DNA of 64,000 bases from Malus domestica. Lineage: Eukaryota > Streptophyta > Magnoliopsida > Rosales > Rosaceae. Under the pieces are notes generated by a model. That model was not told where the DNA came from, did not search any database, and worked only from the letters and a program-made list of their open reading frames with translations. A program made the position numbers and the translations under genes. This document shows, in pieces, positions 52,152 to 63,897 of the stretch. Location of the stretch: contig NC_091673.1 of the NCBI RefSeq assembly GCF_042453785.1, forward strand, positions 1,433,501 to 1,497,500. The letters are read 5' to 3'. Position 1 is the first letter of the stretch. Each line of letters begins with the position of its first letter.

Positions 52152-52366
52152 GATATCCTCTCCGGATCCACTTTGTGGGAATCCTAGAGATCCCCATATC
52201 CAAGTCGTTCATCGTAGATCGTGTGGTCAGTTTTCATCATATACTATTTGTTTTTAATTTTAAATAAAAAAAATCAAATGATTTATTACCGCATTATACA
52301 CGATGAATAGTTAATATGCGGGGATCTCTGGGATCCACATAAAGTGAATCCGAATGGGATCCAATT
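52152..52366. mobile_element. Short inverted-repeat element (MITE)
   Basis: The left side CCGGATCCACTTTGTGGGA, AGAGATCCCC is mirrored by GGGGATCTCTGGGATCCAC and AAAGTGAATCCG on the right, around a TTTTTAATTTTAAATAAAA core. Same group as 31367-31506. Confidence 0.65.
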
Positions 52367-52630
52367 CCAGAAAATATGGCGGCACCTAACCAAAATTAAG
52401 CAGAAATCAATTTAACTTAGACCTTAGTGGCAAAGTCATTAGTCAGCATCAAATACAACTCCAACCGACCATGAATTTGCTAAAATTGTGGATAAAGGAA
52501 AAGAAATTTCAAAGGATTATAACGGGGACATTATTAGGTATCCAACCAAAATAAAAAAGTCAAAAGGTCACCAATTAATAATAATTATACAATTCACCAG
52601 CAGCCTCTACTCTACTTATCTCTCTTATAA

Positions 52631-52820
52631 GGAAGGGGATCCTCTCTGAATTCCTTCCACCAAATCCATCCAATCACTTAATCCGGACCTTTGAAATTTG
52701 ATCAAACGGTTAAAGTTATTATAACTTTTAAATGGGCTCCCTGTTTATAGCCGTTGGATCAAATTTCAAGGGTCTGAATTGATTGATTTGGTGGAAGGGA
52801 TCCGAAGATGATCTTTTTCC
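52631..52820. mobile_element. Mutator-like MITE with 9 bp target duplication
   Basis: A 190 bp element flanked by perfect CTCTTATAA at 52622-52630 and 52821-52829. Inverted ends GGAAGGGGATCCTC then CCTTCCACCAAATC are mirrored at the right by GATTTGGTGGAAGGGATCC. Nine-base duplications are typical of Mutator-like elements. Confidence 0.85.
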
Positions 52821-53009
52821 CTCTTATAAATTAGATAATACATGATTTACAAATCCCAAGCAACAGAGAATATTCAGTAAGACAACATGGTCGGAGAATA
52901 TTCAATAAATAGCTTGACTAACCACTCTCGTAAGTTGTAATCGAGAATAACTTTCTTGAAACTAATATATAGTCCTAATGACATTACTGACGACAATCAT
53001 AGTTGTTGT

Positions 53010-54867
53010 GTGATAATTGCTCAAAAGTGTATGTCTAATGCGCTTTGATTATACCCGTTACATGTTTTTCTCAAGTAATTTATCAAATTTGTGCTTTATC
53101 ATGTATAACCGGTCAAATAGGTTTTATATCTAATTTGTTTTAATTTTTTACTGATGTTATATTAATGCTCATGTGCAAGACTATGAGAATGTTGCAAGGC
53201 AATTAAAGGGTGAGACATAAGACAATAAATTGGTGATTAACTCTATGTCAATTACCGAAAAGAAATGAAGAAAGGAGAAGGCAAAGAAGAAGAAAAAGAA
53301 ACGGATAGCCATTACCATTTCAATATGGTATTAAGGCTTATCAATGACCATTATTCAGAGGGTTATGAGGATTGGTGTCACATCCTGGCCCGGGGTCCAC
53401 CACATCTCGGGCTCGCTGCACCACCGTAGTACGATATTGTCCGCTTTGGGCCTCGATCATGCCCTCACGGTTTTGTTTCTAGGAACTCACGAGCAACTTC
53501 CCAATGGGTCACCCATCTTGGGAGTGACCTGGCCCCCTACTCGCTTAACTTCGGAGTTCCTATGGAACCCGAAGCCAGTGAGCTCCCAAAAGGCCTCGTA
53601 CTAGGTAGGGATGAGAATATACATTTAAGGATCACTCCCCTGGGCGATGTGGGATGTTACAATCCACTCTCCTTAAGGGGCCCGACGACCTCGTCGGCAC
53701 ACCACGGCCAGGGTTAGGCTCTGATACCAATTTGTCACATCCCAGCCCAGGATCCACCACATCCCGGGCTCACTCCACCACCGTAGCACGATATTGTCCA
53801 CTTTGGGCCCCGACCATGCCCTCACGGTTTTGTTTCTGGGAACTCACGAGCAACTTTCCAATGGGTTACCCATCCTGGGAGTGTTCTGGCCCCCTACTTG
53901 CTTAACTTCGGAGTTCTTACGGAACCCGAAGCCAGTGAGCTCCCAAAAGGCCTCGTGCTAGGTAGAGATAGAAATATACATTTAAGGATCACTCCCCTGG
54001 GCAATGTGAGATGTTACAATTGGCATTAACATATTAATAATGGGTTGATAAATGACCATTATTCAAGAAGAATATGAAGGGAGGTTGGCTACGGCAGCAG
54101 CTTATATAATCTCATTTTGATTGTTTTCCAAAGGTGGTTGGCTCTTTCATAATTTTAGACCTTTCTTTTTCTATTTAGTTTATGGAGAACTAATCTCCTA
54201 GCTAAGGTTAGGGGGAAAACCTATATTACGATTATGTAGTTTTATTATTTCGATTCTATTTCAGAGTTTCAATGTCAATTTTACATTGTGGATTTTCAAT
54301 GAAATTTCTTATTTATTCTATTTTCGGATTGATGAATGCTGGTTATGATTCATAAGTTTAATCATGTTTTTCTTATAGTTTTGTTTCACATCATGCTTTT
54401 AGTGAATTGAATAAATTAGTAGATTGGTATGATTTCGACGGAGTAATTTATTAATATTTTGTTGTCGTAAGTACAAAATATATTTGGGATTATTTATATA
54501 AGATATTGAATGGGCGTTTTGTTTTGAATATCTACAATGAAAATCACCTTTCAAGAGGTTTTATATGAGGAAAACTTAATTGCTATATTTTTCGGTTGAG
54601 ATCACTTGTTGTTGGTATCTTAGTCGAGTTATAAAAAGGAATCAAAATAGTGAAATTGCATAGTTGTATGCGGGTGGAACCCTGATGCTTTAGTGTTTTT
54701 ATTTGTTGAACTTTTCTTCTATAATTTACATCTCATTTGATATTGTTCTTTGTTTCAATCTTGATAATTCTGCATTATTTTTCAACGTTCTCTGAGGAAT
54801 ACGACACTCGGACTTCGAGTTTATACTGCTACGCGACACCTGCACTTGAGTTTAGCAAGCAAATTTT
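53010..54867 (+). mobile_element. Ty3/gypsy-type LTR, interrupted by Cassandra
   Basis: The right end (GGAATACGACACTCGGACTT, then GCGACACCTGCACTTGAG) is immediately followed by a primer-binding site for tRNA-Asp, TGGCGCCGTTGCCGGGGA (from 54868), as in Tat/Athila-like elements. The left end is placed near 53010 (TGTGATAATTGCTCAAAAG) by resemblance to LTR starts I recall, and is uncertain. The LTR is about 1.2 kb once the Cassandra insertion (53376-54018) is removed. No internal coding region or second LTR follows. Confidence 0.6.
53376..54018 (-). mobile_element. Cassandra TRIM element with 5S rRNA-like promoter in both LTRs
   Basis: Two 286 bp LTRs (53376-53661 and 53733-54018) enclose a 71 bp internal part. 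It is flanked by a perfect ATTGG duplication (53371-53375, 54019-54023). On the minus strand the PBS TGGTATCAGAGCC (53729-53717) lies three bases from the 5' LTR. Each LTR contains a 5S rRNA-like block (53488-53560, 53845-53917) with CCGAAGTTAAGC and the box C region (GATGGGTGACC in the left copy, GATGGGTAACC in the right). This matches Cassandra, a non-coding retroelement that carries a polymerase III 5S promoter. The LTRs differ at many sites, so the insertion is old. Confidence 0.95.
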
Positions 54868-54870
54868 TGG

Positions 54871-54942
54871 CGCCGTTGCCGGGGATCGAACCCGGGTCAC
54901 CTGCGTGACAGGCGAGAATACTTACCACCATACTACAATGAC
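54871..54942 (-). tRNA. tRNA-Asp(GUC)-like full-length copy joined to an LTR primer-binding site
   Basis: The minus strand from 54942 reads a complete 72-base tRNA-Asp: A-box TGTAGTATGGTGG, anticodon loop CTGTCAC (GUC) and B-box GGGTTCGATCC, up to CGGCAACGGCG. It is followed by CCA (TGG on the plus strand, 54868-54870). Compared with the plant tRNA-Asp I know there are about four changes, including one that unpairs the acceptor stem and two that weaken the anticodon stem. Encoded CCA and direct fusion to an LTR show it was copied from a mature primer tRNA. It is probably not a working gene. Confidence 0.82.
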
Positions 54943-55381
54943 AAAAGATAATACAGTATATGTCTGTTAAATAATTATCACGTGGTGTCACCAGTTGCAA
55001 AAGATAATACATCCTCGTAAAGAGTGAGAGTTCATACAATTTAAGTTGTATCAACTTACAGCCGGATTGTACAGTCTCATGTATAATGGAACCCGTTCCC
55101 TTGTGAGAGTAAAAATAATGAAGACACATGAGAAAAAGAGAGCTCCAAAAATACATTAACCTTTTCTTTTGATTTAAAGAAAATTACATGAATTTCTAAA
55201 ATGTGTCAACTAATTATTACATTCTTCACTATTTACGGTGTTTATGTTCATGCCCAACACCGTCCATTCCCAAAAACCAAATACCAAAAACCCATATGTG
55301 CTATGCTCACCAAATACACCAAAACCAACGTCACTGCGTTGCGTGGATTAACACTATTTCAGATGATCAAACCATGTGTCC
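54943..55381. other. Intergenic and 3' UTR of the clathrin adaptor gene
   Basis: The phrase CAAAAGATAATACA occurs twice (54942-54955 and 54997-55010). No gene. Confidence 0.5.
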
Positions 55382-58300
55382 TCACAGAAGGCCAGTGCTT
55401 CCAAATGGATTGCTAGATTGCGGATGTGGAGCAGGACTTGCAGGAAATGTCCCAAACCCAGTAGTATCCCCGAAAGGATTTGTTGCACCCATCATCACAT
55501 TCGGCTGTGGCTGCTGGTAGGTAGGTTGGAAAGGACCAAAGGGGTTGGACTGCTGCTGGGCCATTGACGCGATTTGAACTGCGGGTGGGGGAGCAATATT
55601 GTTTGAAAAAGCAAATGGGTCTTGGACCTCAAATGGATTTGGGGCTGGAGCTCCATAGACAGGCTGCTGAGACGCCCTATACGCTCCTTCATCGTATAAG
55701 CTGTTCAGAGTAAGTGAGTCTAACCCACCAGCCTGACAAGAACCAAAAACATGTATCAATCAAATTGCAAGCCACTATCAGAAGGACAAAAATCCTACAA
55801 GGTGATGTATAAACCGAAGCCCAGTAATATCTTTGCATATTATGGAAGCAAATCAAATATAGAGAGAAAAATCGTTACATCATACTGTTGGGGACGTGTA
55901 CTTAATAGTAAAATGGTCATCGACAACAGGAATAGTAAACAATAAAAACTATAAATTCTGAAAGCATGGGATGGGCCTACCAATTGCCTCTCATTAGGTG
56001 CTGAAATGTCGGTACTTGGAGTGGAGACCAGGGCAAGTTCCCATCCAGTAGGATCAAAACCATTTGCTTGGGCTGCACCAGAATTGAATGTTGGGGCTGC
56101 ATCTGCAAATAAAAGCAGAAGAGATTTAAGAGTAATGGAACTATGGAAGTCAGAAAATGCCAAATAATAAATAAATAATATAACAGAATGGTACCAGCTT
56201 CAGATGTAATTATAGCTAGAGCTAAAGCATTTCTGTCCTCAATCGCAGATACATCAGCTGCGCTATAATCCAATCCCTGAATCCACAGAAGGAGATTGGT
56301 TGGGGTGAAAAAAAAATGGAAATCAGCGACACTGAGAGAATGTGTAGAATAAAAGAAACAAAAAGAGAGTGAAAATTCATAGAAAGCAGAACTGATAATC
56401 TACCAGTAAATCTCCAGTGGCCATGCTACTTTGAGGAGGTGGAGGTGGCGGTGGCAGAGGAGCTTCCGCCTCAACATTAGACACAGGCACAATGTCTAAA
56501 GCTGGTGGCTCAGATTCATCACCGGATAACTTTGCGTCTTCTGAGGGTTCTTCTGGTCTATATGTCAAAAGCTGTTCACAATGAGCAGATATAAATTATC
56601 TATACTTGTTTTTACAAAATAAAATTCCATTGGTAAAGAACTTAACTGATCAAAACTCAAAACACTTCGAAAATTCCATAACAAAAATAGAAAAAGAATA
56701 AGCACCAACCAATGTCTCATTTGGAACAGTTACAGCCCGAGGTGCCTCACTTATATACTCTTCCATCGTTATGAGGAAGGATTGCGGAGGCTGAAAAAGT
56801 TAAAATAAAGTACTTAGCATAAGCTGAGAAAACGGCAAGAAAGGAATATAAATAAATGCACTGGAAACCTATAAGACCTCTCTCAAGACTGGAAACTGGA
56901 AATTCCTAGCAAGTTCCAATCCTTTGCAAACATCATAAAAATCAGAAAGACCTGCAGCCTGCAGCAAATACCAATATATCTTTAGCAGAGCAGCAAACTT
57001 AAACTAATAACTGATGCTATAGCAGTCAACTCATGAGAACCCAAAATGATTGCGGATGTCTACCTGCTGACCAGCTCGTTTATAGACATCAAGGGCTTTA
57101 ACTGCTTCATGTCTTGGCATCTCAAAAAACTGCAGCAAAAACGGATTTGAGAAACATATAGCCATTGGTAACAAAGTACTAGCTTGAATGATATAATATA
57201 TTTACCTTATCAACAAGATTTATGATTCCATCATTAATGGAACAATAAATTTTAAAGCTCTCTTTCAATACCTGAAAGTAGAGACTCAAAAGGTCAGATA
57301 TGAAATATAGCCTTTATCTGTTATTTGTTAAACTGACTTTAATAGTATAAGGATTAAAGCTTGCTTTCAGCACTTGATACTCCATTTATAATTTAAACAA
57401 CATTGTCATATGTGAGAGAAAACAAAACTAAAATGAAGATGTGGGACATACCAGGGCCAGAGCATACTGTATAACGTAATTGATGGAAGCTGCTCCTTCT
57501 GGCTGCAAATTTAGAAGCAAAATCAATCATTTTGCACAAATGTATAAAACTGTTGTAATATTCTCTCTATTTATAACTTTACAGAGATATAATAATGTAT
57601 CACGAAATGAATATTTCATAATTTATACACATGTTTGAGTGCAACAGATAAACCACAGGTTCCAATTATGTTACCCGGCAACCAATAAGACGATACAGAA
57701 GCTGCTGTAAGGCAGGCAATTGCTCCAACAGTTCTTCACTATCCAGTTCTCGGGTTCTACTATATCCCTGTTAGTAGTTAAACGCATGAAAGAAAAGATT
57801 GTGACTCCTCATAAAATAATAACTTATGTTTGAGGAAAAAGAAAGCATCTTTATCACCAAACCCTAACTAGTAATGAACCATGAAGATTTGGTAAAGTAC
57901 CTTCTCCTGGCCCTGGGCAGGCCTTGGAAGACGTTCAGCTTCAATGTCATACTTCAGAACCCTAAAGCATTCGAGCCGTTCCTCCAAAAACAATGCATAA
58001 GTACGCACCCAGGCAGAGCAATCCCAAGCTGAGAAGAGGAAAAGGCAAACAGAAGGGAATATTATTTATCTTTATGTTACAGATGTGTTTGTTTTTCTTC
58101 AATTTTGAGTTCAAAATCAATGTCATAATTTCAATCAACTAATAGCTAGTAATGACAATTGACATGCAAAAGACGAGAGAGAATTCAAGAGATTTAAGGC
58201 ATTTGAAATTCACCAATGGGGCTGGATTCGTCTTTGAAATTAGAAAGCTGGAGAATTCGTCCCCTCTGCGAGAAATTTAGAAGTTCTTCTCTGAAAGTAG

Positions 58301-59458
58301 GATCGCCCTCCCTCAAGGTCCTATGGATGACTATCAATGTTTTTAAAGCTACCTGCCAATCTCAAACGCGAAAATAATACAATCTAAGTTTAACAGAAAT
58401 CAAAACATATGTGTACATATTACATACGCATATTAATCCATAAGAAAAATGATGAGCCATATACAGCCAAAAGAAAACAATCAAATAAGTGTTGCATCAT
58501 ACAACGTAAACTGAGACAAAATTGAACCAGACCAGTAGAAGATCACTGATTTCACTTCAAAATAGTTAAAAACACATAAACTTACTTTGTTTGGGCATCA
58601 AAAGAAATCCTTTGCACAAAAAGATCAAAAAGAGGCATCTAGTGGAACAAATCGAAAAATGAAGAACATTTACGTAGGAACCTAATGTCAGTATTTCACT
58701 GTACTGTTATTGAGTAACACCACAATACTTTGAGTGATTAACTTAGACACATTTACACGGTTTATTAAAGCAACCAACTGTATTTCCAAGCAAACTCAAA
58801 TGATATAGTAGGCATGGTAAACAACAATATTAAGCAAACCCCACTTGAAATTCAAGGGAAATAGGTACAAATTAAGTCCAATAACCATCCAATACAAAAT
58901 CGAAATTAAAATGTATGGCATTGCAAATTTGCAATTGAATGGGGAAGCACGGCATACCGTCCAATTATGGGTCTTGCTTAATCTTCTTGAAAGAGCATGA
59001 ATGCAATAAGCAACATCCGCCCGCGGTCGCATTGACGATGTGGCAATCAGAATCTCTGCATCCAACAAAACAGCCCCAAATGTAAAAATCACATCTTTGG
59101 ATCAAAATCCAACCACCCATTTGATAAAACAACGGATCTGAAAAATCTGAAAAATTAGAAACTGACTTCTGAGGTGTCTCTCTTTGGGCGGGCACTCGAC
59201 GTGGTTGGTGGCTTTGACTATCGCAACATCCAAATCCTATTCTTAGAAAACAAACCCAAATCCAAAAATCAAAATCCAATTCCTCGGATTACCAAAATCT
59301 AATCTTTATGTTTTTGCTTCTAATTAATTAAATCAACGGAGATTAAAGAAAAGGAAAGGAATTGGCACCGCGTAATCGCTGTTGACGTGGGCAAGGCCGA
59401 CTTTGGTGGAGTCTTTGAGAGCGCCGTAGGCTTTCCTCCACGTCTGAAGCGTCCCCAT
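55382..59458 (-). CDS. ANTH-domain clathrin assembly protein (AP180/PICALM type)
   Basis: Endocytic adaptor that binds phosphoinositides and clathrin at the plasma membrane or trans-Golgi. Fifteen exons on the minus strand: 59458-59369, 59236-59167, 59055-58958, 58352-58214, 58028-57901, 57767-57676, 57502-57452, 57271-57206, 57129-57064, 56958-56878, 56790-56710, 56571-56404, 56276-56195, 56102-55981 and 55732-55382. They give about 561 residues; one border near exon 6 may be off by a base. The ANTH domain (about 25-290) shows [54 protein letters not shown] and NFQFPVLRE. The C-terminal tail is Pro-rich and disordered, with NPF motifs and DPF for adaptor binding ([30 protein letters not shown]). 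Closest in order to Arabidopsis At2g01600-type proteins, from memory. Its neighbour is CRR3. Confidence 0.93.
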
Positions 59459-60737
59459 TTCTCTCTGCTGCTTCTTCTTCTGGACCACCCCAATTCCTCC
59501 ACCGCTCAGATCGCTCTCTCTCTCTCTCTCTCTCTCACTACCACTTTCTCTCTCTAGAATAAGACACAGTGACCTGGCTTGCAGACCTTGTTTCTCTCTC
59601 TTCTCTCTCTGTGGCTCCGATGGGTTGGAGGAAGAGAGAGGAAAGCGAAGGACTTTGAAGAAATTATGCGAAGAGAAAAGAAAGAGAAGAACTCAAGAAC
59701 GACAGACTGCGAAGCAGAAACAATGAAACGGTGTCGTTGTGAATTCGATTTTCCGTTTTTATTTCATTTTTTCCTGAGGTGAGTAGTCACTTTTTTTTTA
59801 TTTAATTTTTTTTTTTTGCTCGAATTTAATTATTATTTATTGGTTGGAAATTATGAAATTATGACCTGCTTTTGGTGTGCGTCATATCACACATATAATA
59901 TGATTAATGTCCCACGTTCACCACCATTACAAGCAAGGAACATATCCTCCTCCGAGTCTCGTAGGACACGGTCACAAAACTACCTAATTCCACCATATAT
60001 CGTAAAGAATACTTCGTTTTGAGAATTTATGAATATCAAATTCATATTAATCATAAGATTATACTATTGTTTACCTCCTTAATTCCATAATCACGATGAT
60101 TTTCTTCATTTTAAACTGTGCTGCTTCATTAAGTTGTCAAATATTTTAAGATTTTAGATTCTAAACTAATATGATCGTATCACTGATATAAATTTGATCC
60201 TTACAAAAGAACTTTATACTATTGTTTTCCTCCTTAATTCCATAATCACGATGGTTTTCTTCATTTTAAGTTGTGATGCTTCATTACGTTGTCAAATATT
60301 TTAATATTTTAGATTCTAAACTAATATGATCGTATCATTGATATGAATTTGATCCTTACAGATGAAGAACTTAAGAAAGTAGAATTGTGTAAAGAATTTT
60401 ATTAAAAAAAATAGATATTCGTATACTGCACGTTCAGTTTAATAGACTTTTGGGCTTTGTTTTCAAAGATTCTGCATCCAGAAGTTTAGGACTGTTGAAC
60501 AGAAAATTATCCAGTAAACAAAAAAATATTTGACCAAAAAAATACTCAGGCAACAATTTGATTTTTTCTATGTCAAAAGAAGAAGAAATGTTAATAACTG
60601 TATTAGGTATAAGCGTGTCCTGCCGCTTGCCCCCAAATCCGAATATTTCTTTCCGTAAATTGAAGCCGTTTAGAATATCGCATTGTAAAATACAGAGCGA
60701 GAGCAATTGTAATGGAAGTAGAATTTAAGTGACAAGT
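59459..60737. other. Intergenic, with a 155 bp tandem duplication
   Basis: 59510-59560 is a CT-rich leader of the clathrin adaptor gene ((CT)n near 59515-59535). 60060-60214 and 60215-60370 are two diverged copies sharing CCTCCTTAATTCCATAATC, TTGTCAAATATTTTAA and GATTCTAAACTAATATGATC. No gene between. The tail is the CRR3 3' UTR. Confidence 0.7.
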
Positions 60738-61818
60738 TTACATGATGAGGTCATCAAGAAGTGGAGAGTTGAGCTTGATGGCCCCAGCGGCCACTAAGAG
60801 TGAGAAACTCCAGATTGGTAGTAACCAGAAGAACACAAACTTGAGAACGTTTTTGCCTGCAGCAGCAAGCAAACACACAAAAACCAATACACATATAAGT
60901 TCATCAATGATTTACAAGGTTGCAGCTAGTAGCAAATCATGCACAAATCAACAAGCAATCACATTTTATCAATGGCGGGCGGGATTCATGAATTCAGGAC
61001 AATAATAACAATAATAATCAAGCCTTGTTCCACTAAGTGAGATCGGTTGTATGAATACACTGCATTCAATTTTGCGCCTCTACTAGTTATATCGGCAGAT
61101 AAAATATAGTTCACTCTAATTGATAGATAGCTGCATTTGGTAATTCACATCACACCCTTCATTTTGTGATGGCTATCTATTTTTCGACAGAAACAAACTG
61201 AAAGAAAACGAATATTACCATTTAAACGGAAACTCTTTTCAGTTTTATCGGTCACCCACTCTCCGGCCTCGCGGAGCTTCTTCTCCACCGGCCCTTCAAA
61301 CTTGCTAGCAAAGTTCATCATAGACATGTCGAATTTCGCATTCTTCTGTTCTTCCAAGTCCCTGAATGATGTACCACACAAACCATATCAGGTTTATCAA
61401 CTATCGACAAGAAAATGGAATTCGAAGAACGCAGCGGCAGTTATACAAACAAAGCATTGTAACCTTAAAACCAGCTAAAAAAATGGATACCAAGTCGAGA
61501 AATTCAGCGAAGTACATATATGAACAAGACCAGTAGTATAACTGTCACATACTTTGGGTTTGCATCGCGGAACCTTCCGCCGCCAATAGCTCGTTCGATT
61601 TCTATGACAGAAGGCTGCCTCGGCTTGCGTTGTAGCTGGTTTTGCTGCTTCTTTCTTAGAATAGTTGGTGTATTGTTTCTGCTGGGAAGAGGAGGTTTGG
61701 TGGTATTGGCTTGGAGAGATGGCGGCGGTGGTGGCGGCGGTGAATCGTTTTTGTCGCTGGAAAGAGAAGCATGGGCAAGGTTTTTGGTTAGGGAAAGGCA
61801 AGAGGATAAGCTACACAT
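60738..61818 (-). CDS. CRR3: Chloroplast NDH complex subunit CRR3
   Basis: Needed for the chloroplast NADH dehydrogenase-like complex in cyclic electron flow. Exons 61818-61553, 61361-61219 and 60856-60738 join in phase (528 bases, 175 residues), close to the Arabidopsis CRR3 length I recall (174). An N-terminal Ser/Pro-rich transit-like region (MCSLSSCLSLTKNL, then a Pro run) precedes the conserved block SVIEIERAIGGGRFRDA (about 70-85), the segment FEGPVEKKLREAGEWV, and one C-terminal membrane helix (about 140-162) ending LLDDLIM. It lies next to the clathrin adaptor gene. From memory, Arabidopsis At2g01590 (CRR3) and At2g01600 are neighbours too. Confidence 0.88.
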
Positions 61819-62292
61819 GGTGGGTGGTGGTGGAGCGTCTCAAATACTGTCTATCCTGCAGTTGGACGGTTATAAGTTAAAAAGTTGGCCGGGTCCAACC
61901 GATAAATATCTACAGAAAACTAAAATAATGTAGCAAGAAAACAATCCACAGTTTTACGAAAAGAAAGGGTTTTCAGACCTAAAAAACCGACGAAATTTCA
62001 TCCCATGGTCATCTCGGGACAGAACTAAACAGGGTAGTGCAGAACGAGAAAAATGATGTCAAAAAATTATTTCCCATTTAACCACCAAAATTTTTACATT
62101 CCTGTGCTTGTACAGAAGGGCAAGGAGCTTGATTACAATCCGTACATATACTAACGGCATCAGCTGCCCCAGTACAAAAGTATGCTCTCCACGGGAGTTA
62201 CCTCGCCCTTCAATTTAAGGGTAGATTCGTAGCTTTAAGTATGGCAAAAATGGAAAAATTATCTCATAACCATAAGGTTTGGCAGCGTCTCC
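61819..62292. other. Intergenic, CRR3 promoter and ARM-gene 3' end
   Basis: No gene or repeat recognised between the CRR3 start and the stop codon of the armadillo gene at 62293. Confidence 0.5.
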
Positions 62293-63897
62293 TTATGTAG
62301 GTAGAGTCCTCAGCAAATGAAGTGCCCGGTTCCACTGTGGTCTTTGTGATAGGACAATTCTCCTCAAAACGGGAACTGCTCCGGCAACTACAATTGCTGA
62401 ATGATTCTCACTGTCCATGCTCAGATTATACAGTATCGCCAAGCTTGCTTCAATGGCCCTCTCACTCCCTTCTTCAATCAGTTTGACCAACAGAAATACG
62501 CCTCCTTCGGAAGCAATGGCTCGAGTGGAATCAACCACCCCTTCAGAGATTATTCTGTTGAGTTCTACAACTGCAGCTTCCTTTTCTTCTGGAACGAATG
62601 AGGTTTTTAGCTGCTCCATGAGTCTTGGAATGGTCTGGTGGAGAGTTACTTCCATGTTGATTGGGTCCTCGAATTCTAGTCTGGGACGAGAAAGAGAACC
62701 AAGTTTCACCAAACAAGCAGCAAACCAATCTTTGTTGTGAAGGGGGATATTAGACTTCAGGATATCATCTGCCGATAAAAAATGGAAGTAGAAGTCTCAC
62801 CAATTTTGGTATAACACCTGCTTCAACCATAATGCTGTGACTAAAGTGACTTAATGCCAAATTTGCCAACACCCCTCCAGCTGCTTCCTTCACCTTTATG
62901 TCCTCATCATCCACGGACTTAACAAGTAATGGCAGCACATCACTGTTTGCAATTTTCTCTCTGAACTTCTCATCAACGGACAAGTTCCACAAAGTACATA
63001 TAGCTTGCTCCTTCACCTGCAGAAATGTTATAACAACCTACCTCACTTTTCTACATCAAGAAAAATGTGGAAAGCGATTCCACGAGCGAGATACCCATCC
63101 TATACCTCAGGATTCAAAGACGGTCGATTTAGCAAATCCGTTATCTCTTCAGTTGCTCCACTCTGCCAGCACATCTCTATACAAATTAACAAGGGATATC
63201 GATCTTAAAAGTCCAGCGGCAGCTTCACACGCAGAACTGGATTCCGACCTCAGCAAGTTTACAATCAGGTTTATGCAGCCAGGAAACTGCATAATGGCAT
63301 CAACATATTGCTTCCCTCCAAGTGAGTATTTCCAGAGTGCCACTATAGCCTGCTCTCTATCAAGGGAATCATTGGCCAGACCGAGCATCCGAATAAACAA
63401 GCCGACATACCCGTCACCCAAAGAACTACTCTTTATCTCTTTAGTGTCCTACAAATCAAAAGTGGCGAGAATCAGATTATCAAAGTCCACATTTCATCCT
63501 CATGAAATATAATTTTGTGGGTTTTAATCCTTATGAAATATAATCTTCTGGGATGAATCTTAATGAAACATATTAACGACCAAAAAGATTAATTCTTGAT
63601 AATAAATGGACGAAATTGAAAACTTACAGTGGGTGGTTTATACTGTTGTGGGGTGGCATCAGCCGCACCGCCGCCGTCGCTACCGCTGACCCTTGTGAGA
63701 AATTGGCGGCGGGAGAATGATTTGAGGTTGAGGCATTGGGAACAAATTGAATGGAAGAATAGTGCTTTCCTTCTGTTTCTGGGTCTGGTGGGTTTAGCTG
63801 CAATGACTTCCATGTGGGTGTTTGAGATGCAGGGTGAGGACTGGTGGAGATGAGGCGGTTTCACCGTTAACGGCGGTTGGACTGCCGAGGCCAACAT
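62293..63897 (-). pseudogene. Chloroplast armadillo-repeat protein gene, damaged
   Basis: Exons 63897-63628 (90 residues, transit-like N-terminus), 63448-63106, 63016-62801 and 62768-62293 encode armadillo repeats (DSLDREQAIVALW, SSACEAAAGLLRSI, VKEQAICTLWNLSVDEKF, AIEASLAILYNLSMD), ending ALHLLRTLPT. Two defects are visible. In exon 2 the run GCAGAGTGGAGC lacks two bases where GCAGAGAGTGGAGC (ESGA) is expected. The exon is 343 bases and would be phase-neutral at 345, and the current frame ends LAEWSN-stop at about 63149. Also, only 32 bases separate exons 3 and 4, too few for an intron, and their phases do not match. The family protein is about twice as long (roughly 830 residues, from memory), so middle exons seem deleted. 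Sequencing error could explain the two-base loss but not the deletion. Confidence 0.75.

Noticed and set aside
54871..54942. A working nuclear tRNA-Asp gene
   Set aside because: CCA is encoded, the sequence is fused to an LTR, and the acceptor and anticodon stems contain mismatches.
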